Of a stretch of 39,622 nucleotides of DNA, positions 8,894 through 15,971 are shown in pieces; position 1 is the first letter of the stretch, and every line of letters starts with the position of its first letter. Position numbers and translations under genes: made by a program. The DNA is from Bacteroides sp. GTDB lineage: Bacteria > Bacteroidota > Bacteroidia > Bacteroidales > SM23-62. The notes beneath the pieces were generated by a model that saw nothing but the letters and a program-made list of their open reading frames with translations, was not told the origin of the DNA and did not search any database. The stretch is from the NCBI GenBank assembly GCA_011053095.1, contig DRHS01000051.1, forward strand, positions 1 through 39,622, in the 5' to 3' direction.

Positions 8894-9046
8894 TGGAAAG
8901 CCTGCATGATCGTTACCAATTGCTTTTCTTAATCTTTTTCTGAAATACAGGAAAAAAGATAAAGCAACTTAAAAAGGTTCTGTTGCCCCGGTGAAAAAAT
9001 AGCCATTTTAGGTCTGAAATGGTGAATCAATCAAAACTCTAATCAT

Positions 9047-9241
9047 ATGAACCCTTTCAGTATGCTCGCTTTTATCATTTTGGCAACCATCACATTCAGT
9101 GGCTGCAAGCCTGCAGAAAAACCCTCATCAACAGAGCGTCCAAATATCATCATCATCATGGCCGATGACCTTGGATTTTCTGATCCGGGATGTTTCGGCT
9201 GTGAGATCCAGACACTGAAAAAATTTGAAACGATGCTGTGA
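9047..9241 (+). pseudogene. Sulfatase remnant, N-terminal stump only
   Basis: Sixty-four codons. The first twenty form a lipoprotein signal ending in FSGC (C20). RPNIIIIMADDLGFSD is the unmistakable metal-binding opening of an S1 sulfatase, and GCFGCEIQT continues it. After EIQT similarity stops and a stop codon follows seven residues later, so the CxPxR catalytic site and about 400 residues are missing. The cytochrome c gene converges 10 nt downstream, so the deletion also brought that gene next to the stump. Non-functional as a sulfatase. Confidence 0.75.
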
Positions 9242-9251
9242 AAATTGACAG

Positions 9252-9659
9252 CTACTCCTTAAATGTGTTCATGAAACTTACCATATTCCAGATGTCTTCG
9301 TCGGCTATCTTGTTTTCGAACTTGGGCATATCACCCCGTCCAAACTTGGATTTATAAAATTTCTCTCCATCTGTCTGGACATTGAAAGCTTCAGCTGTAA
9401 AATCGCCAGGAAAGGTGTCAAGTCCGCGAGCTTTAGTGCCGTCACCTTTACCTATTTTGCCATGACAGGATGCGCAATTCTTCGAGTATATCATTTTTCC
9501 TAATTTAAGTGTTTCAGCATCAACATTTGTTGGATTTTTCATGTTTTTGAATTTCGCTGGAACTTCCCAAGGATCCCCACTTCCCTGTAAGGGTAGTGTC
9601 ATCGAGATGATGGATGCTGATAATAAAACCAACATCAACATTGCTAAGTATTTTTTCAT
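9252..9659 (-). CDS. Small class I cytochrome c
   Basis: 135 residues with a signal peptide (about 1-25) and one haem site CASCH at 62-66, followed by GKIGKGDGTKARGLD, a typical loop. The distal haem ligand is probably M111 in GRGDMPKF. The size and the C-terminal DEDIWNMVSFMNTF helix fit a soluble, single-haem periplasmic cytochrome (c6/c-551-like). It would carry electrons between respiratory or oxidative enzymes; no partner oxidase or dehydrogenase is adjacent, and its neighbours are a dead sulfatase and the island boundary, so context says little. Confidence 0.88.
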   Translation of the reverse strand: MKKYLAMLMLVLLSASIISMTLPLQGSGDPWEVPAKFKNMKNPTNVDAETLKLGKMIYSKNCASCHGKIGKGDGTKARGLDTFPGDFTAEAFNVQTDGEKFYKSKFGRGDMPKFENKIADEDIWNMVSFMNTFKE

Positions 9660-9770
9660 GTAACTAATGAATTGGTGAATAATTTGTCAATATTAAAATA
9701 ATATCAATCAATTTCCTACACTAAAGCAAAATAGCCACTCTTGAAGTGATTATATTATTGAAAAATAAGG

Positions 9771-9816
9771 TAGCGAGACGGGGAATTGAATCCCGGACCT
9801 CATGATTATGAATCAT
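9771..9816 (-). repeat. tRNA-Met 3' fragment B (att-like, left edge of island)
   Basis: Forty-six bases matching the intact tRNA-Met (22216-22261) with a single mismatch, from the discriminator base through the T arm and anticodon loop to the anticodon stem. The match stops at the 5' side of the anticodon stem, where the next bases are unrelated. This is what site-specific integration into the 3' half of a tRNA gene leaves at the far end of an element. To its left, a degenerate copy of the AAAATAGCC hairpin seen beside fragment D is still visible (about 9729-9760). Confidence 0.85.
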
Positions 9817-9842
9817 TAGTTTAATATCTTATTATCAATACT

Positions 9843-9894
9843 TTACAGATTTGAGTATATGCATTTTGCAGCATTTTGCCACATTATCAGACTC
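9843..9894. repeat. 52-nt repeat, copy 1 (probable integrase-tail relic)
   Basis: A 52-nt stretch that recurs at 12516-12567 with five differences. On the minus strand it reads ESDNVAKCCKM in one frame, and a related reading (NVAKC) occurs beside fragment D near 15190-15230. Position next to a tRNA fragment and repetition suggest the 3' end of integrase genes left at the attachment sites. The protein assignment is inference from position only. The rest of 9895-10107 shows nothing I can assign. Confidence 0.5.
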
Positions 9895-10107
9895 TGAAAT
9901 TAGGCTCCATTCCATATCATTTATTTGTGCTCCGGGCATTGCTGACGATAAACACTACTAACCTTATCTCTAAATCAGTTCACTTTATGCTGAAGGACTA
10001 CAATCCCCAATCAACAAATACTCAAGCAGGATGAGAACACCCCCCGGTAAGCCTGGTACCTGTTGCGTAGTATTTCAAAATGCTTCTGTTGATCCGCATA
10101 CCATGTA

Positions 10108-11733
10108 TTAATTCGAGGTTATGTCTGAAATTTCTAAATCAGGATGATTACTTGGACGAAGTTTTGCTCTTGCTCTTTCATGTTCCGGTAACGATTTGTT
10201 GTATGTAGACCCAAAACCGTCCACCTGGTGGTAAATATAGTCTTTCCATGGATCCTTGCCTTCAATTCTCGGATCTTCAGTTTTCCTCAGGTATTCAACA
10301 AGTTTTCCGGAGAGATCTTTCTTTACATTAAAATAATCAGGATCGTCAGCAAGATTAATCATCTGCCATTGGTCATTAGAAATGTCATATAACTCTTCTG
10401 CCGGCCTCTTTCCAAAATTAAGTTGATAGTATTTCGGCATTGTTTCCTGGTTTTCAACGATGTAGGCTTTAGTGGGACAAGCATCTACATCACCATGGAT
10501 GGTTTTATTGGAAGAAATAAATTCAGGCCCGCCCGTTGGCCATCTGTCAGGCTCAAAATTTCTGATGTAAAGATACTTATGGGTTCGGATTGCCCTTGAA
10601 GGATATGTCGCCCCTTCGGGCCTGCAATACGTATGTCGCTCCAATCCGGTAAATACTCTATCCCGTGATGGTTCAACAATACCTTGATTTTCTGATGTCA
10701 AAATAGGAAGAAGACTGGTTCCGGTCATTTCCAAGGGGACCTCCAAACCAATAGCTTCAAGAATTGTTGGTGCCAGATCTGTAAGACTTACCAAATCATC
10801 GATCCTTCTGCCAGCGTTGATCTGATCTCCCCAGCGGATTGCCAAAGGCATACGTGTTCCCCAATCATAAAGGTTAACCTTTGCTCGTGGAAATGGCATT
10901 CCGTTATCTGAGGTAACGATAACAATTGTGTTCTCCAATTTTCCGGATTGTTCCAGTAAATAAATCATACCGGCCAGATGGGAATCATACCACATAATTT
11001 CATAGTAATAATCCAGGATATCCTGCCGGATGATTTTATTGTCCGGCCAGAACGGAGGTACTTCAACCTCTGCAGATTTGAGGTTTGCTTCATTTTCACC
11101 AACTCCATATTGATATTCGCGATGTGGCTCTGTAGAACCAAACCAAAAGAAAAATGGATCTTCCTTGGGCTTGTCTAATAAAAAATCTTTGAAGTTTGCT
11201 GCATAGTTTCGCCTGTCTATCCCATTTGCAATTTCCTTCTCCAAACGACTGTTATACTCTTTAATAAGTGGTTCCCTGTCAAGGCCGAGGTATTCCCAAT
11301 TACCAGGTGCCCAGCCCTTTCCGGTGTACCCAACATGATATCCGTTATCATCCAGGATATGCGTAAACAGTTTGAGATCCTTCGGCATTGCTCCCATCAA
11401 AAGGCCTGCTTCATTGGTTCTCCATATTTCCTGTCCACTAAGAATTGCAGTTCTTGATGCAGTGCAGGATGGACATGCGGCAAAAGCATTATTAAACATT
11501 ACACCCTCCCTTGCTATTCGGTCAAAAGCAGGAGTTTTAATTACTTTATCACCTGCAATACCTGTGTGCAACCATGATTGATCATCCGATATAACCAGGA
11601 GAATATTTGGCGTGTTTTGAACCGAGCCGGAATTATCGGAATTTTGACAGCCGCTTACACAAACCGCGAGAAAGAGCAATAAAAATGTCAAATACCTTAA
11701 TTGATTCTTCTGGATATTCATATTTATCTGCAT
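10108..11733 (-). CDS. S1 family sulfatase, lipoprotein, with CTASR active site
   Basis: 541 residues. The signal ends at a good lipobox, CVSGC (C29), so the enzyme is lipid-anchored. PNILLVISDDQSW (D50, D51) is the N-terminal metal site. The signature is CPSCTASRTAILSG: C90 is the formylglycine precursor in a CxAxR variant in which the usual Pro is Ala, still accepted in S1 sulfatases. TSDNGMPFPRAK near residue 270 completes the site. It resembles heparan N-sulfatase/SGSH-like members more than the two sulfatases at 5-8 kb. It lies inside the first island segment, 47 nt after the broken gene at 11781-12287 on the same strand. Confidence 0.9.
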   Translation of the reverse strand: MQINMNIQKNQLRYLTFLLLFLAVCVSGCQNSDNSGSVQNTPNILLVISDDQSWLHTGIAGDKVIKTPAFDRIAREGVMFNNAFAACPSCTASRTAILSGQEIWRTNEAGLLMGAMPKDLKLFTHILDDNGYHVGYTGKGWAPGNWEYLGLDREPLIKEYNSRLEKEIANGIDRRNYAANFKDFLLDKPKEDPFFFWFGSTEPHREYQYGVGENEANLKSAEVEVPPFWPDNKIIRQDILDYYYEIMWYDSHLAGMIYLLEQSGKLENTIVIVTSDNGMPFPRAKVNLYDWGTRMPLAIRWGDQINAGRRIDDLVSLTDLAPTILEAIGLEVPLEMTGTSLLPILTSENQGIVEPSRDRVFTGLERHTYCRPEGATYPSRAIRTHKYLYIRNFEPDRWPTGGPEFISSNKTIHGDVDACPTKAYIVENQETMPKYYQLNFGKRPAEELYDISNDQWQMINLADDPDYFNVKKDLSGKLVEYLRKTEDPRIEGKDPWKDYIYHQVDGFGSTYNKSLPEHERARAKLRPSNHPDLEISDITSN

Positions 11734-11780
11734 AGCATCGTGCTGAAAAATCGAGTAACATAATAATATCTGAGCGGATT

Positions 11781-12287
11781 CTATGGCTCGAGTATCAATA
11801 AAGATGTGGGAGACTCTTCTTCACCGAAAAACGGCATATAATTCATGATAGTGATCCTTGCCAGGTTCAGGAAATAGTATTCCAGTTGATAAAACTGGGC
11901 GGCTGCCCTGGCACCCGATTGGGTCCTCACCTTTTTATAATATTTATCGATCAATTTATGGTTAGCTTTCCTGCTGCCAATCATTTGTTTCATGATCTCA
12001 TCGGTTTCCTCATCATCCATATCCATGTAGGTAAGGGTATAAATATGCAGGAACTCCATTGCGTTCCTTCCCATCTGTAACCTTGTTTGTTCGTATTCTT
12101 CATACATGGACCAGAATACATCCGCAGCTGTGTCTTTGAGTTCTATGAAATTAGCCACAACAGCTCTTTTATCCATTGCGTGTTTAGCCTGAAGTTGTAC
12201 CAATTCATCTTCGTAGATTCCCTGTCAATAAATAGCTGATCCAAGAAACAATAGGGTAATGATGCTAAATAATGAATTTTTCATCAT
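11781..12287 (-). pseudogene. Secreted protein of unknown function with stop codon in the signal peptide
   Basis: From ATG at 12287 (or 12284) the frame encodes a clear signal peptide, MMKNSLFSIITLLFLGSAIY, then a TGA at 12225-12227, then QGIYEDELVQLQAKHAMDK and about 140 further residues. Only one codon is wrong: a Ser TCA to TGA change would restore the common Y-S-Q cleavage context. The mature part is helical and acidic (VFWSMYEEYEQTR, FYQLEYYFLNLARITI) and resembles a small periplasmic family seen in Bacteroidota; I do not know its function. The TTG at 12203 is an unlikely real start because it drops the export signal. Precedes the sulfatase at 11733 in the same direction. Confidence 0.7.
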
Positions 12288-12607
12288 GGTATCATTTGGT
12301 GAATATGCAATTTAATCATTAATTCAGAATTTTGGAACACCCAGAATTATCCGATGCTTTCCTGGATCCTGAATGATATGGCACATATAATTCATCTCGA
12401 AGAGGAAGGTGTAGTCAGTTGAATTATTACAGGAATCAGTGAAATGATAAATCTGTTTTGTGAAACTCAGCATGTAGTTGTGTATCAAGACACGTTTCTC
12501 AAAACAAAATACCAGTTACAGATTTGGGCACATACATTTTGCAGCATTTTGCCACATTATTAGACTCCATAATAATTCATTCAGCGACAAGAACTTCCAA
12601 TTACCCA
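12288..12607. other. Non-coding stretch containing the second copy of the 52-nt repeat
   Basis: No convincing gene in these 320 bases. Positions 12516-12567 repeat 9843-9894 with five differences and read ESNNVAKCCKM on the minus strand, again fitting a leftover integrase 3' end. Unlike copy 1, no tRNA fragment can be seen directly to its left. The part next to 12287 must have carried the promoter of the broken secreted-protein gene, but I see no clear TAnnTTTG box. Confidence 0.5.
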
Positions 12608-13111
12608 TTATTTATATCCTATCTTCTTTCTTGGTTTGTTTGGAATCTTATATTGATGAAGTGAATCAATCTTTTTAAGCAGAAACTTGAATACTGCATT
12701 AATCTTATTGTCCAATTCCTTTAATTGGATTCTTAAATCCTCGTGTTCACTGAGCATTACACGGTATTTTACAAATGACCTCATAATCTCAACATTAATG
12801 GTAATTGCCCTTGTAGACCTTAGCACTGAAAAGAGCATTGTGACACCCTGTTCAGTTTATGCAAATGGAGTGTAAGTAATTGTAGGCCAGTCAAAGGTCA
12901 CAGATTGTGACCTTTGATTTTTACTCAGTGATTTAACCTCATCCCTGGTTAATTCAAACATTAAATCTTCTGAGAATCGTTCAATATTTCTTCTAACAGC
13001 CTGTTTGAGTGCCTTTGTAGACACTTTGTAGAGTTCTGCCAGGTGAAAATCAAGAATAATTCTATTACCCCTGATATTAAAAATGATATGGCTAATAAAT
13101 TCTGGTTCCAT
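12608..13111 (-). pseudogene. ORF6N-domain protein interrupted by an in-frame TAA
   Basis: ORF6N proteins are DNA-binding-type proteins common on Bacteroidota prophages and islands. The first 84 codons (13111-12857) carry IIFNIRGNRIILDFHLAELY and KALKQAVRRNIERF, the family core, and end in TYTPFA. A TAA at 12857-12859 then interrupts the frame; without a shift it continues TEQGVTMLFSVLRSTRA, which is exactly the expected family sequence, and runs to IGYK. So a single nonsense codon, where Phe or Leu is expected, splits the gene, and the downstream open frame (12838-12608) is not a separate protein. Lies just left of tRNA fragment C, probably cargo of the element that left it. Confidence 0.78.
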
Positions 13112-13137
13112 GTAATATTACATACCCTTTAATGACA

Positions 13138-13167
13138 AAACCCCAGCAAAATCATTTACCAGGGTTT
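13138..13167 (-). terminator. Probable Rho-independent terminator beside tRNA fragment C
   Basis: Inverted repeat AAACCC (13138-13143) / GGGTTT (13162-13167) with an 18-nt loop, directly downstream of the tRNA fragment on the minus strand and followed there by TTTTG. It matches the position of the terminator beside the intact tRNA, although the stem is only six pairs. Confidence 0.5.
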
Positions 13168-13168
13168 G

Positions 13169-13214
13169 TAGCGAGACGGAGATTTGAACCCCGGACCTCA
13201 TGATTATGAATCAT
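13169..13214 (-). repeat. tRNA-Met 3' fragment C (att-like, internal)
   Basis: Forty-six bases matching 22216-22261 with two mismatches, both in the T stem. Ends at the same base as fragment B. It separates the ORF6N/sulfatase segment from the Fic cassette. Bases 13215-13330 to its right read VRFWCRCKITKM on the minus strand, which resembles VRFQCRKMKQMW beside fragment D, so both may be worn ends of related integrase genes. Confidence 0.85.
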
Positions 13215-13359
13215 CGTTCCCTGATTTTTACATACTGATTACCTGCTATTTACATTTTAGTAATCTTACATCTACACCAAAATCTTACACCTGACCATGT
13301 TATTAAACGAATGGATGTAGACAAATATAATTCTGGATAATCATGTGTGCAATTAATTG

Positions 13360-13466
13360 GAATTAAGTATATTTGCATAATATACTAATATTCATACGGC
13401 TATTATAACTAATATTTGTACTGCCTAATATACTAATTATAATACGTCTGAATATACTAATAATGG
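13360..13466 (+). promoter_or_regulatory. 24-bp direct repeat array upstream of the Fic gene
   Basis: ACTAATA or ACTAATT occurs at 13384, 13408, 13432 and 13456, each exactly 24 bp after the last. Within each unit the next bases also agree loosely (about ten conserved positions, including a central TAC and a trailing AATAT). A weaker unit precedes at 13360-13383. A TATATTTG at 13368-13375 fits the Bacteroidota TAnnTTTG -7 box, which would place transcription start at the head of the array and the repeats in the leader of the gene starting at 13493. Arrays like this are usual binding sites for an autoregulator; the AbiEi-like N-terminal domain of the gene product is the obvious candidate (inference). 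Confidence 0.65.
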
Positions 13467-13492
13467 CACGATTTGTTTAAATTGAATTAATT

Positions 13493-15061
13493 ATGGCGAC
13501 ACCTTCAGAAAAATTGGCAGAATCACTTGAAGTTTTAAAATCATTTCAAGATGAAAATGGGATTGCAGTTATTAAGTCACGGGAGATATCCCGTACTCAT
13601 AAGGATAGGCTTGTATCTAAGGGCTTTCTTATTGAAGTAATCAAAGGTTGGTATATTTCAGTAAGACCTGACTTGGTGCAAGGTAATAGTACTTCATGGT
13701 ATACATCATTCTGGCATTTTGTTTCTGTTTATTTTAATGAACGATTTGGAGATGAATGGTGTCTGTCACCTGAACAATCATTATTAATCCACAGCGGGAA
13801 TTATACAGTACCCAAACAATTACTCGTCCGTTCGCCCAAGGCAGGAAATAACAAAATAAACCTTATTCATGATACATCTTTTTTCGATCTTAGATCGTCT
13901 ATGCCCACTAAAGATGAGATTGAAGAAAAGGATGGATTGTTATTATTTCCGTTGGCCTCAGCATTGATAGCAAGTTCACCAGGCTTCTTCAGTCAGTATC
14001 CAAATGATGCCAGAACAGCACTGGCCATGGTTAAAGATTCATCGGAAGTTCTTGCCTTACTACTTAATGGAGGTCATAGTGTAATTGCAGGACGATTGGC
14101 AGGATCGTTTCGTAACATAGGCCGTGATCGCATCGCTGCAGAGATAATATCAGTTATGAGAAGTGCAGATTATGATGCCAGGGAACTTGACCCATTCAGT
14201 GACAAATCATCTGCAGTATTGAATGTCCATTCTGGCTCCCCCTCTGCAAATAGAATCAAATTGATGTGGCACCAGATGAGGCCCTATGTAATTAAAAGAT
14301 TTCCAGCCCCTCCTGGTATACCTGGTAATACTGATAAATATCTAGAAAAAGTTGATGATGTATATAAATCAGATGCTTATCACTCCTTATCAATTGAAGG
14401 TTACCAAATAACATCAGGTTTGATTGAAAAAGTACATAGTGGCAAGTGGGATCCTAAAAATAATATGGAAGACACGCATAAGATAGATGCCATGGCAGCC
14501 AGAGGATATTGGCAGGCTTTTCAATCAGTAAAAGTCAGTATAAAGGAGATCCTAAAGGGGAATGATTCAGGAAATATTGCTGAATGTGATCATGGAAAAT
14601 GGTACAGGGAATTATTCTCTCCTAGTGTTTCTGCAGGCATTTTAAAACCATCTGATCTTGCCGGATATAGAAATGGTCCGGTATTTATCAATGGATCAAA
14701 GCATACTCCTCCAAGTCCTGAAGCATTACGAGATGCAATGCCTGTATTGTTTGAATTATTACGGGAGGAACAAGAATCGTCTGTTCGTGCGGTACTGGGA
14801 CATTTCATTTTTGTATATCTGCATCCTTACATGGATGGTAATGGCAGAATAGGCAGGTTTCTGATGAATGTAATGCTGGCATCCGGAGGTTATCCATGGA
14901 CAGTTATTTCAATGGATCACCGGGACAGATACATGGATGCCCTCGAAAAAGCAAGTGTTGAACTGGAAATATCAGAATTTGCAGATTTTCTTGCCATCAT
15001 TGTTCAAGAGGGAACTGAAGGAATATCTGTTGCAGATATTCCGGATGAGACAGTAAAATAG
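13493..15061 (+). CDS. AbiEi-like / Fic-domain fusion protein (self-inhibited AMPylase type)
   Basis: 522 residues. The N-terminal part has an AbiEi-antitoxin-like winged-helix character (VIKSREISRTHKDRLVSKGF, then EVIKGWYIS) followed by an AbiEi-like body to about residue 230. The C-terminal part is a Fic domain with a complete catalytic motif HPYMDGNGRIGR (444-455; H444 catalytic), so it should transfer AMP or a similar group to proteins. S298-x3-E302-G303 in SLSIEG is the (S/T)xxxE(G/N) inhibitory helix, lying before the Fic core as in class II self-inhibited Fic proteins; E302 would block ATP until released. No separate antitoxin gene is present. The gene is alone between tRNA fragments C and D, with the 24-bp repeats in front and a hairpin over its stop codon. 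A self-contained toxin or defence module is inferred, not shown. Confidence 0.88.
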   Translation: MATPSEKLAESLEVLKSFQDENGIAVIKSREISRTHKDRLVSKGFLIEVIKGWYISVRPDLVQGNSTSWYTSFWHFVSVYFNERFGDEWCLSPEQSLLIHSGNYTVPKQLLVRSPKAGNNKINLIHDTSFFDLRSSMPTKDEIEEKDGLLLFPLASALIASSPGFFSQYPNDARTALAMVKDSSEVLALLLNGGHSVIAGRLAGSFRNIGRDRIAAEIISVMRSADYDARELDPFSDKSSAVLNVHSGSPSANRIKLMWHQMRPYVIKRFPAPPGIPGNTDKYLEKVDDVYKSDAYHSLSIEGYQITSGLIEKVHSGKWDPKNNMEDTHKIDAMAARGYWQAFQSVKVSIKEILKGNDSGNIAECDHGKWYRELFSPSVSAGILKPSDLAGYRNGPVFINGSKHTPPSPEALRDAMPVLFELLREEQESSVRAVLGHFIFVYLHPYMDGNGRIGRFLMNVMLASGGYPWTVISMDHRDRYMDALEKASVELEISEFADFLAIIVQEGTEGISVADIPDETVK

Positions 15062-15085
15062 CCCCTCATCGAAAGTGGCTATTTT
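15055..15085. terminator. Bidirectional hairpin terminator overlapping the Fic stop codon
   Basis: A perfect nine-pair stem AAAATAGCC (15055-15063) / GGCTATTTT (15077-15085) includes the TAG stop of the Fic gene (15059-15061). A-rich and T-rich arms make it usable in both directions, so it may also have terminated the tRNA from which fragment D derives. A decayed copy stands beside fragment B near 9729. Confidence 0.65.
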
Positions 15086-15099
15086 ATTGATTATCAGAG

Positions 15100-15141
15100 T
15101 AGTGAGACGGGAAATTGAACCCCGGACCTCATGATTATGAA
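15100..15141 (-). repeat. tRNA-Met 3' fragment D (att-like, internal)
   Basis: Forty-two bases matching 22216-22257 with two mismatches; it is four bases shorter than B and C at the anticodon side. It closes the Fic cassette on the right and opens the segment that carries the glycosyltransferase/GH130 genes. Confidence 0.82.
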
Positions 15142-15181
15142 AATTGAGGTAATTGCCAGAAACCCTGATTTTCGGGAGGTT

Positions 15182-15493
15182 TTAAATTGCATTTAGCCAC
15201 ATTTGCTTCATTTTCCGACACTGAAATCTGACACTGACATTATGTAGAACAGCGTGCAATTTATCAGGATATATTATAGTATTATATTCGTTTATTTGTG
15301 ATAATATTTCCTTGATACCTTCCTTCGTACTTTTCAGTATTTGTTTAATATAAATTGGAGACTTATTAAGATATCGTGAAATTTCACTTACCAGGGTTAA
15401 TTCGGAAAATTCCCTTTTTTCCTTTATATCAGAAATGACTTCATCAACTCCTATTTTCTTGCTGGGACCTACTCTCTCGTATTTGTGTGATGA
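15182..15493 (-). pseudogene. Relic of a probable type III restriction (Res) subunit C-terminus
   Basis: On the minus strand about 80 codons without a start codon read SSHKYERVGPSKKIGVDEVI, then REFSELTLVSEISRYLNKSP, then IKQILKSTKEGIKEIL and INEYNTIIY. This has the look of a helicase/restriction subunit C-terminus of Bacteroidota type III systems, recalled from memory and not checked. Beyond about 15250 the sequence changes to the VRFQCRKMKQMW reading shared with fragment C, and stops at 15182. The large N-terminal part is gone. Defence-gene debris in an integration hot spot fits, but the name is tentative. Confidence 0.45.
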
Positions 15494-15533
15494 ATCGGGG
15501 AACGGAGGTGTAAAACACTCTGTAATCTTCCAG

Positions 15534-15722
15534 TAAACAGGGAAATCTTATCTGGCATGCGCTGCCGATGCCATAATGGACAGATTGGCAGTAAATGTCC
15601 ATCGTTTTGAATTAGAAGGAGAAACACTGAGAAAGAAAAAATTAACTAAGTTTGAAAACATAAATCAATCCCAATTGGTACTGTACAGTTTACCCGAAAT
15701 ATCCACTTTAAGATTTCTGTAA
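15534..15722 (+). pseudogene. istB: IS21-family istB relic with internal deletion
   Basis: In the frame open from 15537, TGKSYLACA (the Walker A end of the IS21 helper ATPase IstB) runs straight into ADAIMDRLAVNVHRFELEGE and TLRKKK, which is the C-terminal end of IstB. The roughly 130 residues normally between them are absent, so an internal deletion joined the two ends in frame near 15560. Upstream, GGVKHSVIFQ and a TAA at 15534-15536 may be the worn strand before the Walker loop. A non-homologous tail runs to the stop at 15720-15722. No istA and no terminal repeats were found. Confidence 0.65.
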
Positions 15723-15797
15723 ATTCATAACTTTAATACTGATATATTAGTAGTCCGAAAAACCATAAAAGTTTATGGAAACTATATTTTAAAAAAT

Positions 15798-15971
15798 ATG
15801 TTATATATCTTCTGTCAGAAGGTAGTGAGGTCCGAGCTGGATAAACTTGGACTGCATTATTGTTTTGTAAATATTGGGAAAGCAGAAATAGTTAAGAATC
15901 TCCTGCCGGAACAATTGGAGCAGTTTGATAAGGGATTCACTTTTTATTTGAATGTGATGTTGTATTCATGA
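15798..15971 (+). pseudogene. N-terminal fragment resembling a Bacteroidota AraC-type regulator
   Basis: A 57-codon frame from ATG 15798. VVRSELDKLGLHYCFVNIGK and IVKNLLPEQLEQFDKG resemble the small HMA-like N-terminal domain that precedes the AraC DNA-binding region in many Bacteroidota regulators. The AraC helix-turn-helix part (about 110 residues) is missing, and the last dozen residues do not fit. Its TGA (15969-15971) overlaps the ATG of the glycosyltransferase at 15968, so it could still be translated and couple to that gene, but probably without regulatory function. The upstream bases 15723-15797 show nothing clear. Confidence 0.5.

Noticed and set aside
12225-12227. TGA read as selenocysteine.
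   Set aside because: It sits at a signal-peptide cleavage site, where Sec has no role, and no SECIS-like hairpin was seen right after it.
12478-12678. Plus-strand 66-codon frame.
   Set aside because: Overlaps the repeat and the ORF6N gene end; composition and context do not support it.
13360-13466. 24-bp repeats as a CRISPR array.
   Set aside because: The units are contiguous, without constant repeats separated by unique spacers, and no cas genes are present.
15500-15600. Minus-strand reading DFPVYWKITECFTPPFP joined to the Res relic.
   Set aside because: It is the antisense of the istB relic, which has real family motifs.
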